From: Chara braunii
Lineage: Eukaryota; Streptophyta; Charophyceae; Charales; Characeae
DNA length: 48,200 nt
Direction: 5' to 3'
Assembly (NCBI GenBank): GCA_003427395.1
Contig: BFEA01000026.1
Span: 4,064,021-4,112,220 of the forward strand
How positions within the stretch are numbered: the stretch's first letter is position 1; every line of letters starts with the position of its first letter. The notes below the pieces were generated by a model. The model was not told the DNA's origin. It searched no databases and was given only the letters and a program-made list of their open reading frames with translations. Shown here piece by piece: positions 21,071 to 31,797 of this stretch. Both the position numbers and the translations under genes were made by a program.

Positions 21071-21325
21071 TTACTGGCTGGCATTGATGATCTCCCGGGC
21101 TCGCTCAATTGTCTCAGCGGAGGAATAAGTGCTGTGTATTTTCCCATCGGTTCCGCGGAAATAGGTGACGTACTCAATAAATCTTTTTTCCCCTGCTATT
21201 CTGACTGCATGTTCCCTTTGAAGTTGCTTATTAGAGCTCCCATCACGGCATGCGTCACCTTCCCATCCTTCCCCTTTGTCTCTGTTCACCCAACACTTTA
21301 TCACCAGCACTTCTTCACTCGCCAT
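21071..21325 (-). CDS. P1-B: unrecognised 84-aa small protein
   Basis: Copy B of 1675-1929, with ATG at 21325. Three residue changes lie in the first 21 residues; the rest is the same. It is the first ORF of the minus-strand series P1, P2, P3, P4, P5, P6, gag. No domain recognised. Confidence 0.5.
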   Translation of the reverse strand: MASEEVLVIKCWVNRDKGEGWEGDACRDGSSNKQLQREHAVRIAGEKRFIEYVTYFRGTDGKIHSTYSSAETIERAREIINASQ

Positions 21326-22609
21326 GGTTTTCTCACACTTTCAACCTCGATCATGAATGGACTGACTGTGCCTTATATTGGTGGGGTCAAGCACACAACA
21401 GACTACCGCTACGAGCTTAGGAGGCTTCCCAAGGGTCTCTACCTGAATGTATAGAGTTGATAAGAGAGAGTTGGACTCACTCTTTTACGTGTCTGAACCC
21501 GAATATGCAGAACTTACGGATAATGTATAACTGACTTTGCCCGATATCATTCAAATTCTAGGCTAGCCCTTCAGATTTCCGCATGAGTCCACGAGAGGGC
21601 CATTAAGGTTCAACCTGAGTTTTACTTGTCTGAAACCGAGTCAAAATTACTCGAGGTTGGTTGTCCAAGTCTGATTTGCCTGACAATCAATGCACAGCTG
21701 GCATCAACTTCATCTGATATTTACGCATTGGCTGGCTCCATCTCCATCCAACTTTCAACATATAAGATAACACTCGCTGCTTATCCTTGGCCTCTACTGT
21801 CGGCTAGATCACGCAAGGACAAATTTGTTGAGAAGCGGCGTACTTCCCTAATGTTATGACCTCGTAGGGCTTCAAACATGACCCAACCAGGTTTTGCTCA
21901 ATTTTCAGTTCTAAATACTGGGGGAAATTTCAGGGCATACGTCGTGCGGAGAGGCCATACGAAATGGGCCCTATTCAGACATGGCTCCGAGGCGCACAAC
22001 GATTCAACCCGCCCGTTGTCGGTTACCCAACAAGCCTGCAACTTAAGCCTGTGAGTAACTCAACAGTTAGTCACTATCCATAAGGGACTTGGCCAATAAA
22101 TACACGATTTCCCTTAGGACGCGCTGCCTTTTGCCCATCCAAAACTTACTTTAATCACGAACTTCAGTACTCACCAAGACTCGCCCGAGACAAAACAGAC
22201 CAGTGTAAACAGACAGGTCCCACCCTTCGAGTTTGTCCACTCAGTACGCACTTTGGTTCCCCGAAAGATCAAACTCACGGTTGAGACTCTCGTCTGAACG
22301 GTGATATGAACCCAGAGACGATAGAAGAGTTAAATGAATAAGCAAGTAAAAGGGATTTTCCTTTTTCGAATCACTGCCAGCCAACCACTTTATTTACCAG
22401 GCAACTTTTAGTATGTTTGCTCAAGCTTTCATGGTGACTGCAATTTCCAGCATCGTCAGCCTTATTTCACGGTAGTTTTCAGTTGACTACTGAAGTAGCC
22501 TAGAGAAACATTCACATGCTCAGCTATTTTCTGATCAAGAATGAACTTGCACAACCACAAATAGGTATACGATTAGACGCACACGTGTAAACCTTGACGG
22601 CCATACACT

Positions 22610-22880
22610 CATGTAGTCAACAGTATAATCGTGCAGCGCAGTTGCACTATGTGATCGCATGACAATAGTCACACCGTGTAATCACGCAGCAGTGTAATTA
22701 CACAGTATAGCCATGTCGTGCGGTCACGCTATGTGATCGCATGGCATCAGTCACACAGTGTAATCACGCAGAAGTGTAGCCACACAGTATAGCCATGCCG
22801 TGCGGTCACACTATGTGATCGCGCGACATTAGTCACACAGTGTAATAACGCAGCAGTGCAACNACATCGTATGATCAACA
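22610..22880. repeat. 82-bp tandem repeat (copy B)
   Basis: Same minisatellite as at 3222-3490, with the same number of units and nearly the same sequence, so it predates the duplication. Confidence 0.85.
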
Positions 22881-23122
22881 CTGTGTTGTCACACACAAAT
22901 GATAGAAAACGAAAAAGGGGTTGAATTCTTATTGCATTCTTGACTTCCACTTTGTGGGGCCTAAGCTCTTGAATACAAGGAAGTACTTCTCTTTAACCTT
23001 GCCAAGAAGTCACGTAGCCCACTCATTATAAGCAGCACACCAAAACAGACAAAACCCGCTAAAAATTAAATTTACTCAACCCCAACCTCGCTAAAAACTT
23101 GAACCAACCTACCATACACTGA

Positions 23123-26100
23123 ATTACTTCAGTGATAGGTACGATTGAATCGATGTTACGAACTGAGGCTACCCCTTCGTTCATACACCTACACGGTCTA
23201 TTGAGAGCTTATTTCTTCTTTATTGTGCAGTATGATCAATAAATGACGATCAATCGCACTGGTTACCTGAACTAAGAGGGAGACTAAAATTTAGTGAAAA
23301 CGGAAAGAGAATTGTATCTTGCGTGACTCAGCATCTTATCTGAAATCTTGGTTGAGACNGTTATAGAGAAAACACATTAACGACTCTTAATTGCNATCCC
23401 CTTATCAGGTTGAAAGTCACACTATAGTGACAGGGTGGTAGTCGTNAGTGCCTGCCGCCGGGTGAGTGAAGCCCTCTTCCTCGCAGATCTAGCTCATCTC
23501 AAACTCTATCTGCTCGTAGATAANTGACGCCCACCCTGAAGTTCTCTCCAGTCGGATCTTGAAATTCCTTTGGAGCCGCTGTCGTCAGCAAAAGAAGACG
23601 CTTCCTCCCCTTACCCTCCGTATACTCACATCTCCCTTTATTACTTCCCTTTTTGTGGCGCTCTGGATAAGGACCGATACACTAGGATCGACGTCAACCC
23701 TGGAACTCAACCATACCTCGCGTGAACCATTCCTCCGTTGCCACCCGACACCCTTTTCTCGCATTCCCCCGCCGAATGTCATAAGCTGGCATGACACGCG
23801 CGTCGTCGCTCCACTGTTTGACTTCAACCACCCCGCTTTCTCTCACGCGAGCCGATCTTTTCTCGCTTTCCTGGGCGGCCGCGCGTAACCTGTGTACTGC
23901 GCGCTTTCCTGATCACTCACTTCGTTCATGCACCTTCACCGAGTGAGCGAGGAGCACTCTAACAATATGCCGCTCTGGNGAAATACGCAAGAGGTTCCCA
24001 TGACCGAACGCCCGCTGAGTGACAAAGGAGAAGACCTCTTGGCAGGTCACTCTGGCACAATATTCCAACTCACCACAGCTCTACAGTCGCTAGACGCCTT
24101 GAACGAGACGGGCAGCGGTTAACGTCAACCATACCTAGCAAGATCGTGTACTGCTCACCAGTGCTGCTCCTCTCTCTCGTTGGCTTCTCCTTGCTCTCTG
24201 ATCTAAACGTGTCGTTCTCCCCTCTATTCCATGGGGTCTAAGTACGAAGTCATGCGAGCTTGCACGGGTCGGTTGACGTCAGTCGCTCTCCATAACCTTA
24301 TCCCGTTCTCGCTCACGCCCACACTTGTTGACTGCCCTCTTCTTTCAGGCCTAGCCACCTGTCGCGCTTGTCGCTCTCTCTCCCTCTCTCTCCGGACACC
24401 ACTCACTCTATTCAGACAGGTACGTCATTATCTCTCCATCATTGTTGTAGATGCTAAGCAATCACGAGAGCTTGCGAACAGTGGTTGACTTCAACCGCAC
24501 TCTGCGAGTTCCCGTTCCTCTCTTCGTTGACATCTGTTCGCCCCCCCAACATATCGCATGTCCAATCTCATACCCGTTTCTTACCTTTACTCGTTTTTTC
24601 TCCGGTCCCGCGGCCCCCGGTCCCGCGGCCTCTGGGAGTCGGTTGTCGCGAGCTGGCCTCAGGTCCCTTTTCCACCGGCTCCGCAGCTCGGTGGTGCTTT
24701 TGGATCTCCTCGGGTCTGTTCCAGGACCTGAGATCCGTCTCTCGGTCCGCCTCGCTCATTTCACTTTCCCCACCTGAGTCTCTCTCATTATGTTGTTCCT
24801 CCCTTGTCTCGGTCCCAGTTGATCACTCGGTCTCGTGATAGATGTCCGTCACCCTCNAGCCCACAGTCACCCCATCTCGTCTACACCTCCGTTCCNCCCT
24901 GTCGCGCGCTTCGGAAATGGCAGCCTGCAGCCTCTGATCACCTCGCATCTCCTCCTCTCTCCCCCCTTCTATGCAGACCTTCAGTCGGACTACCTTTCCC
25001 CCATCATAGTTCAGAGCCGTCGTAATCAGAGGACCTTCACCCGACACTGGAACCCAGCGCACCGTGTGCCGCCAACTGCCAGGCCTATAGCCATGTAGCG
25101 CCATGACTGGTCTCAAAATCAGACAAAACCTTGGTCCTAGGCACAGACAATGGGCATCCGCTAAACGTCCGCTATTCTGTACCCTTTACCTCGGTCGATT
25201 GGCGCTCGCACAGCAAAGTGGCTGGTGCACTAACGTCACGAAGCAGTCCGCTAGCGNCCTCCTGATCAGCCNCTAGATAGCCAAGTCTCAGTCCGCTTTT
25301 TCCCTTTTTATACGATCGGTCGTATGCTGTGACCCCAACGTTCTAATCGAGGCACCCTCTGAAACTCTGCTCATCAGTAACCTGGGGCCATATAATTAAT
25401 TAAATGAAACAAACAATANAATAAAAGCGGATCAAAATAAAAATAGCGAAGTCTTAGTGGCCACCGGCGACTGCAGACTTTCTGCTATCGACCCCCGTCG
25501 TTTTGCCTCGCCGAGAAGCGACTGCGACCCTGAAGCGGTGGTCCCATAACGAGATCCCGACCGTCCGAGTTCTCACCTTNAAAGAAAGCGCTGTGCTATT
25601 TTTGTTGGGTGCCCGTGTCCGATGGAAAGGAGGGGGCTTATGAATCTCCACAGGGGGGAGTGATAGGCCTCCTACCGATGCGGCCGCGGGTTGCCCTCCT
25701 TTTGGGGTCTTATCGCGCAGCACCAGATCAGCCCTCCCGACCACCGATATGGAAATGACCAGTCAGATCCGTTCGAGCCACAGACTACAGCCGCACTTAA
25801 AAATTGGACCGTTGGCCTTCCCGCGGCATGACTGATCGAAAAAACAGTGTCAATAATAATAATAATAATAATAACAATAATAATAATAATAATATTAATC
25901 GCTGAAAAGGAAGGGGTGGCGTCCCAGAATTTCTCCGCGCAGCACCTTNGCCTAAACAGCGATCCACGTTCACTCACAAATCTAGCACCCGACTTTCAAC
26001 CTTTCGCGTTNTTTTTCTCTCTTTTACTATTTTCTTTTTCTTTTTTTCCTCTTAGTCCTTACTGTATCTGCCTCTTAACCTGGCCATCGGGGTCCTACCG

Positions 26101-27240
26101 CGAGGTTCGGACGAATGGGTCTGATACAGGCGATATACAAGGTAGAGCCCCGTAGGTAGAGCCCCAGACCATAAGACCGCAGTTGCAGTTCGAAAACCCA
26201 AATCGGCGGCCTTCCCTGCGAAGTGACAGATCGACAGGCGGNAAACTGAAAAATAGGAAAATTAAGTAGTAACATTAATAATAATAATAATAATGACAAT
26301 CAGTAAGCAAAAATGGAAAGGGAATTGTAACATCACAGTGGCCTGAAGCCACTGGATTTTCCCCGAGCTAAAGTGAGTTCAAATTCGGCGCTTTGTTTCC
26401 TCTTTTCTCTTTTCCCTTTTTATCAGCGACCTCTATTTCGTACACCTAACNCATAACCCTNTAGAGGGAATCTCAGCGTGCGACAGAAAAGACCGCGCCA
26501 GTCCTTTCACTTCCGCGTCCCAGGGCGAACCCGGCGGCTACCACGGTCAGAGGCCGGTTGTGCTCTGCTGTACAGCAGGGCGCCGAGCCTGCGTGGACCA
26601 ATGGAAGTCTTGTGGCGCACCCCTTTTGCTGAAGGCAACGCCACCGGGACTGGTCCACATCATACTGTAGCCCAGGTACCAGGTAGGGACTTGGCACACG
26701 GAGGAGGGCCGGGACACCGCGCCCTCCGACATAATACCAACCCCCCACCCAGCGTCCCCGCTGGGTCAAAGTTTTGCGACACGATCCAGTATATAAAACA
26801 GCTACAATCGTCGACGTTTTCTTNCACTTCCGATGTAGCTTNCGTTGACGTCCGCGCCGCACTCTTGTGCAATTCTTTAGCGCTCTCTCTCTCTCTGCGC
26901 TCGTCCGGTGTCTTAGCGCTCACCCCTTTTCTCTTTGCACTAACCATCTCTCTGCGCTAGGCTTCTCTCATAGCGCTTGTTTTCTTTTTTTGCTTTCGTC
27001 TTTCCTTTTACAGTTGCACTCTCCTCCAGCGTTCGTTCTCACTTTGTAATCCAGCCTTCTCTCTTTGCGCCTCGGCGCTAGTTTTCTCTCTTTGCGCCTC
27101 GGCGCTAGTTTTCTCTCTTTCTTGTGCCCGCTTTCTCTCTCTGCGCTAACCTCTCTTTCTCAGAGTTTTCTTCCTCGCTCAACAACTATCTTCTCACTTA
27201 ATACCTACCTTCCCTCTTAACGCTCTTCTTGTCTCTTATG
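23123..27240. other. Core of copy B, identical to copy A apart from N calls
   Basis: Counterpart of 3733-7850. N calls at 23446 and 23524 are resolved bases in copy A, and 3913 in A is resolved here, but most N calls coincide. No gene is called. It contains module X at 26551-26730 and a TATA-like box near 26792. Confidence 0.75.
26551..26730. repeat. 180-bp module X, copy 2
   Basis: Inside copy B; same as 7161-7340. Confidence 0.75.
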
Positions 27241-27382
27241 CAGTGTACCATAATCCTTCATAGCCGGTGCGTTTATAGTCTTGTCTTTATAAATCTCACT
27301 CATACAGTATTCTCGGCCATAGTCCTTGGAGATAGATCCACTGTCTTTTATCCTTTGCTTAACAGCTGCTTCGCTTTACATC

Positions 27383-27559
27383 ATGCCTGAGGCACGCCGC
27401 AGACAGGGTAGAGGAAGAGGAGGAAGGGACGGAAAAGCAAAGGAAGAACCGCCAGCTAGGGCTCGATGGGATTATAGCTCAGAGGAGGAGGAAGAGGAGG
27501 AGCCACGAGGCTATGGCAGTTTAAGGCCATACCCTTGCTACTCGTTAGGAGGGTGGTAC
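27383..27559 (+). pseudogene. Gag-like ORF start with intact ATG, broken by rearrangement (copy B)
   Basis: ATG at 27383 opens MPEARRRQGRGRGGRDGK followed by the same Ser/Glu acidic block as at 7993. A TATA-like box lies about 90 bp upstream. After ~58 residues, at GGW, the sequence jumps into module X and the reading frame loses its meaning. Copy A keeps the downstream part but lost the ATG, so neither copy is intact. Confidence 0.45.
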
Positions 27560-27580
27560 CAACCCCCCACCCAGCATCAC

Positions 27581-27760
27581 AGGCCGGTTGTACTCTGCTG
27601 TACAGCAGGGCGTGAAGCCTGCGTGGACCAATGGAAGTCTTGTGGCGCACCCCTTTTGCTGAAGGCAATGCCACCGGGACTGGTCCACATCATACTATAG
27701 CCCAGGTACCAGGTAGGGACTTGGCACACGGAGGAGGGTCGGGACACCGCGCCCTCCGAC
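27581..27760. repeat. 180-bp module X, copy 3 (diverged)
   Basis: Runs from aggccggttg to gccctccgac with about ten substitutions relative to 7161-7340. It is preceded by the Y segment (ccaaccccccacccagc) that follows X in the large repeat. The order Y-X is what an X-Y tandem array would give. Confidence 0.8.
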
Positions 27761-27797
27761 AGCGCGCGCTGCCCCCGCTGCCCCCGCTGCGCCAGCT

Positions 27798-27798
<1 letters not shown>

Positions 27799-27831
<33 letters not shown>
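27799..27831. repeat. (GT)n microsatellite
   Basis: About 16 GT units, followed by a GC- and G-rich stretch. Confidence 0.95.
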
Positions 27832-27835
<4 letters not shown>

Positions 27836-27876
27836 CGCCTGTGGTTGTGGGGGTGGGGCGAGCTCTCCCCCACCAA

Positions 27877-28200
27877 CCAATCAATCAATCANNNNNNNNN
27901 NNNNNNNNNNNNNNNNNNNNNNNNNNNNNNNNNNNNNNNNNNNNNNNNNNNNNNNNNNNNNNNNNNNNNNNNNNNNNNNNNNNNNNNNNNNNNNNNNNNN
28001 NNNNNNNNNNNNNNNNNNNNNNNNNNNNNNNNNNNNNNNNNNNNNNNNNNNNNNNNNNNNNNNNNNNNNNNNNNNNNNNNNNNNNNNNNNNNNNNNNNNN
28101 NNNNNNNNNNNNNNNNNNNNNNNNNNNNNNNNNNNNNNNNNNNNNNNNNNNNNNNNNNNNNNNNNNNNNNNNNNNNNNNNNNNNNNNNNNNNNNNNNNNN

Positions 28201-28257
<57 letters not shown>
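27877..28257. repeat. (TCAA)n array interrupted by a 309-bp N gap
   Basis: TCAA units flank N positions 27892-28200 on both sides (27877-27891 and 28201-28257). The gap most likely hides more of the array. A similar ggggcga...cccccaccaa leader precedes the array on the left (about 27855) and a second, shorter array on the right (28263-28312), so the leader plus array may be a longer repeat unit. ORFs called across the N block are meaningless. Confidence 0.9.
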
Positions 28258-28258
<1 letters not shown>

Positions 28259-28865
28259 GGTGGGGCGGGGCGACCCCGCCCCCACCAATCAATCAATCAA
28301 TGAATCAATCAACGAAAAAAAAGAAAAAGAAGAAAAAAAACGCGTTTTAATTTTTTTTTCAAATTTCGTTGTATTTCGCCCATACCCCCCCCACCAAAAA
28401 TTCATCTTTTTCGTTGTTTTTTTGTGTGGGGGGGTGGGACAGGGGATGCACCGCCACGTGGCGCTGTCAGAATGGCGAAACCCCCTCCCCTGCGGTCGCC
28501 ACGTGTCCGCCAATCCGCGCGTCCGCGGAGACACGTCCGCGGGCTTTGCGGACTGGCCATGGCCGCGGACTTGGCCGCGCCTGTCCGCCGCCGGGGGGGA
28601 TACATAGGTAGGTGGCATCCATATGTGTGACGGTGGAAACAGGCATTTGCAGCGGCGCAGTGGAGTCCTCGTACGTCGTCACGAATTTGTGAGCGCCCCC
28701 GCGAAGGTCCATCGCCATCGCCTTTGCATGGCGCCACGCCTATGTGTTGAGTCCAACACACGCGGGGAACGTCGTGGGGGACTTGGTGTTGAGGTTACCG
28801 TGGTCGTGCCGAGTTGGTAGGCTGTCGTATTTTCATGGTTCATGAGCATTGCAACGCACGTGCCG

Positions 28866-29420
28866 ATGGAGGGCGGCAGCAACGACGGACGTGCGAAGTT
28901 GACGACGATCAAGAAGACGGTCGTGGCGGCGGTCATGACAGCCGTGCTTTTTCGCTGTCAGCAGGAGAGGGCATTAGGCAGAATGAGAGCACAGATCCGC
29001 GCACGGAGGAGGAAGACGCTTCATCACGTCCTGGTCAAAGGGCTGGATACCGTGGCCATCACCGAAGCTGCGGTTCAGGTTTGCTGCACCATGGGTTGAA
29101 GTGTTCTTCCACGAGTGACGCCGAGGTGGTGGATGAAAAGGAGGATGGGAGGGGCATGGGAAGATCTCAGGCAATGCGATGATGCGACGGAGGAGTACTT
29201 CTGGGAGAAGCTGCGTATATCGCCACGTGTCTTTCGGGCGATGGCGATTGCATCCAGTGTGGACGAGCGCCCGCGGGATGTGTTGTCGATGTCGATGTCG
29301 ACTGCAGTCGGTGTCGATCCCTTGTCTTCTCTGCTGGAGGCTTTCGATAGAGGCCGGCCATCAACGATAGAGGAAGTACACGTGGAACAGGAAAACCACA
29401 AGAAGGAAAATTGTGACTAG
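28866..29420 (+). pseudogene. Harbinger transposase N-terminal fragment
   Basis: ATG 28866 opens MEGGSNDGRAKLTTIKKTVV, which aligns with the transposase at 46367 (MEGCDHDGRAVLSSAEKTAV). A TGA at 29097-29099 interrupts the frame, and the same frame resumes with TPRWWMKRRMGGAWEDLR, matching TPRWWMRRRTGGTWEDLR. Similarity ends near 29243 at RVFRAMA. The DDE part is absent, so it cannot be active. The conserved start helps fix the start of the full transposase. Confidence 0.8.
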
Positions 29421-29460
29421 GAGCAGCAATGGCAACCTTTAATGGAGGTCAACCATCAAC
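29365..29460 (-). pseudogene. Second relic of the Harbinger hydrophobic-segment ORF
   Basis: The reverse complement reads VDLH, a stop, then RLPLLLLVTIFLLVVFLFHV. This is a third version of the segment RRLPLLLLV...VFHIC found at 29760 and 39597. It lies about 360 bp from the better copy at 29439-29891, so part of this end was tandemly duplicated or two elements are nested. Confidence 0.6.
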
Positions 29461-29891
29461 AACACGTACGACAAGGCCGTAATTCTACGACGACGGTGAA
29501 GGTCCACCGAACAGCGACGATGAAAGGAGCAGACGGACAACAAACGACACACACACTCTAATGGGTCGTACGCCCTTGCGCAGCGAGTCGGGCCATGGCC
29601 TGCCCGGTGGCTTCTGGATTGGTCCACTGAAGACCTGCTCTTCGCCTGCCGTCCGTCCATGCCAACGTACTTCTTCGTAGACCGCCTCTTACATGTACGC
29701 CGAGGCACCCTGCCGAGGATGCAGACGTGGAAGAAGACGACAAGGACAAGCAAAAGGATGACCAGGAGCAGCAGCGGCAGCCTTCGAAAGACGTCGGTCA
29801 TGAAAGGCAAGTGGGGAAGGGCAGTGGCTAGACGAGGACGGTACACCTCCAGCAAACGGCGACGAAGAGGGATGCAAAAGGCAGACCGCAT
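29439..29891 (-). pseudogene. Harbinger hydrophobic-segment protein, N-terminal fragment
   Basis: ATG 29891 opens about 35 residues, then FRRLPLLLLVILLLVLVVFF, a likely membrane segment, then HVCILGRVPRR and a basic tail. It matches YRRLPLLLLVALLLLIVVVF, HICFLGRVPGR in the full element. The two DNA sequences differ mostly at codon third positions (Leu, Pro, Cys and Arg codons swapped), which points to past selection on the protein. Beyond the basic tail the reading loses similarity. Confidence 0.6.
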
Positions 29892-30410
29892 TAAGGGACA
29901 AACGCCTTGTAATGTTTTTCGCCGCGGAATACAGTGGGCAATTGGAGCAAGGGGGGTCAGCTGAAGTATTCAAATTTGCCGACCGTTCGACCCCTTTCCG
30001 TTTGGCGGCACACACTGCGAGGGAGAACACTCGCCGACGACGTCCGCGGGTGCCGGCCGATCACCAACAGTTACCGTTGGCATAAAGTTCCTGGAAGCCG
30101 AATGTTGAAGACCCAAGATGTCCGTGCGCTGCCCGGTAGGAACTCCAATGGACCAGCCGACAGAAAAGTATTGCCGACGATGGGTGCCCTCGCTGCTCCG
30201 ATTATCGTGGATCCTTGACCTCCAAGGGACCTCGGGAGGTCCCTTTGGGACTGCCACCAAATGGCTGTAGCCCGAGGATGCCCCAAGGATTCCCCAAGGA
30301 AATATTCTCACTTTTTTTTTTTCGTTTTCATCCCCGAGGATAGGTGGAACGAAATTTTCCTTGGGGGATTTATGGGCCTGAGGAGTCACAGGATTGTCTA
30401 ACGAGCCCCC

Positions 30411-30705
30411 AAATCAGAGGCCCGCTCGGAGAGCGTTCTTTGAGTGATTAATATCCCCAGCCCCGGGAAACATCAAACATCAATCTCAGTGCCACATGAT
30501 GTATTAATGGGACGCTGGACCCGGTTTCCAGCAGGTGCCGCTCCCAACCAATAGATGGAGCAGCCCAATAGGTATGTCCTCAATTCTGGCGGTTCTCTTA
30601 CCACTGCCAGGATAGAGGGATGGGCCCGGTTCCCAGCACGTGCTGCTCCCCACGAATGGACTGGAGCATTGCCTTTGATTTAAAAAAAAAAAAAAAAAAA
30701 AAAAA
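30411..30705 (+). mobile_element. SINE-like unit 1 ending in A24
   Basis: Two tandem versions of a ~50-bp motif (30509 and 30615) with a hairpin (GCTGGA-cccggtt-TCCAGC at 30514-30532; a variant stem TGGG/CCCA at 30621-30635) are followed by catttgattt-like text and a run of 24 A at 30682-30705. There is no ORF. The hairpin-then-A-tail layout is that of a short retroposon. The 5' end is not fixed and no target duplication could be set. Confidence 0.55.
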
Positions 30706-31302
30706 GACATGGGGTCTCAAGATAAGACCCTGTCCATACTTAACAAAAGCAGTCAGCATTTGCAGTCGGCAGGCTGGGGCTGGAGCAAGCAGCCGGTCAG
30801 TATCAGTCCCTATTTTTCCTATCTGGCGCCCTCCCTCTGAGGGTGAAGAGATACAAAGGCAACAGCAGTTCTCCAAGGTCTACACAGGTCTGGCAGGCAA
30901 CAGCGGTTCCGGCGCCCTCTCTCTGAGGGTGAAAAGATACAAAGGCAACAACAGCTCTCCAAGGTCTACACAGGTCTGCTCAGTTAATCCCCTGCTCTGC
31001 AGGGCAATCTATGCTGGCAGGTAGCAGCGGTGCTCTAACATGCACTTTTGGCTTTCACATAAGCCTGCTCAGTTAATCCCCTGATTCTGCAGGGCAGTCA
31101 ATGCTGGCAGGTCCCACAGCTACTCACAGTCATTGGTTCCAGTTTTGCTGTAACACGGGACGCTGGACCCGATTTCCAGCAGGTGACGCTCCCCACCAAT
31201 AGATGGAGCCTCTCCTCCGGTGATAGTGCTGTCTGCTCTTATCAGCAGCACTAGCACTGGAAGGGGTGCTTGTCCCAAAAAAAAAAAAAAAAAAAAAAAA
31301 AA
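30706..31302 (+). mobile_element. SINE-like unit 2 ending in A26
   Basis: It contains two imperfect tandem duplications: ggcgccct...gagggtga at 30825 and 30911 (86 bp), and ctgctcagttaatcccctg at 30975 and 31064 (89 bp). The same hairpin follows at 31162-31180 (GCTGGA-cccgatt-TCCAGC), then ~95 bp and A26 at 31277-31302. Noncoding. The tandem blocks could be a separate repeat that the unit picked up. Confidence 0.55.
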
Positions 31303-31797
31303 GATAAGGATGCTCAAGTCATCAGCACAAGGGATCGTTTTGGAGCCTTGGCTGATGGGCCCAAGGCCTCCACGAGGCCCCAAAGTCTCCATGAGACCCC
31401 AAGGTCTCTGAGAGATGCCAATACGATTCTCTTATGGCATCTAATTCGAGGTCCCCTGTTAAGGTTCTCAGAGTTCTTCAAACATAGAAAGTACTGTGAA
31501 TTGGTTGAATCTTGTAGTCTCCCAGTCTTTTATGAGACTTTTAGGACTGGTTATGTCACCTTTTTTTCCGGCGCCATATTGGTGAAGAGGTCCTTTTGAG
31601 TCCGTCAGTGGAAGATTGAAACAAGTAAAGACATTTTGGTGATAGCAAGGGACGTCTGACCTGGTTTCCAACAGGTGTTGCCCCCCACCAATAGAATGGA
31701 GTCATCGAAAATCGCAGCCCCCAACTGTACAGGCGCTCATACAGCCAGCGCAGTAGTGGCCTGTTCCTGATGTTCAACTATAATAATAAAAAAAAAA
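31303..31797 (+). mobile_element. SINE-like unit 3 ending in an A-rich tail
   Basis: The ~50-bp motif recurs at 31649 (gggacgtctgacctggtttcc), with a decayed hairpin stem, followed by ~110 bp and an A-rich tail at 31782-31797. The upstream part (31303-31640) is unique in the window. No gene. Confidence 0.45.

Larger units (their letters stand above)
19599..27559. repeat. Large direct repeat, copy B (~7.96 kb)
   Basis: Partner of 205-8169. It contains P3 (N-terminal part), P2, P1, the 82-bp minisatellite, the identical core with N calls, module X and the start of the gag-like ORF, in the same order and orientation. At 27557-27560 it breaks at a TACC shared with the Y segment of its own interior (about 7345), and continues into a third copy of module X. 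Confidence 0.9.
28402..30410. mobile_element. Degraded, internally deleted PIF/Harbinger element
   Basis: The right end (30323-30410) resembles the TIR region of the full element at 39066-47040: ccgaggataggtggaacga, then ggattgtctaacgagcccc. Inside are a transposase N-terminal fragment on plus (28866) and the hydrophobic-segment ORF on minus (29439-29891), in the same relative orientation as in the full element. The SANT part, the third ORF and the transposase catalytic part are missing. No left TIR is seen; it may have been lost near the TCAA arrays. Confidence 0.75.

Noticed and set aside
27631-28607. Long ORFs running through the N block (up to 268 codons)
   Set aside because: Most of their length is N, plus Val/Cys or Asn/Gln runs from GT and TCAA microsatellites.
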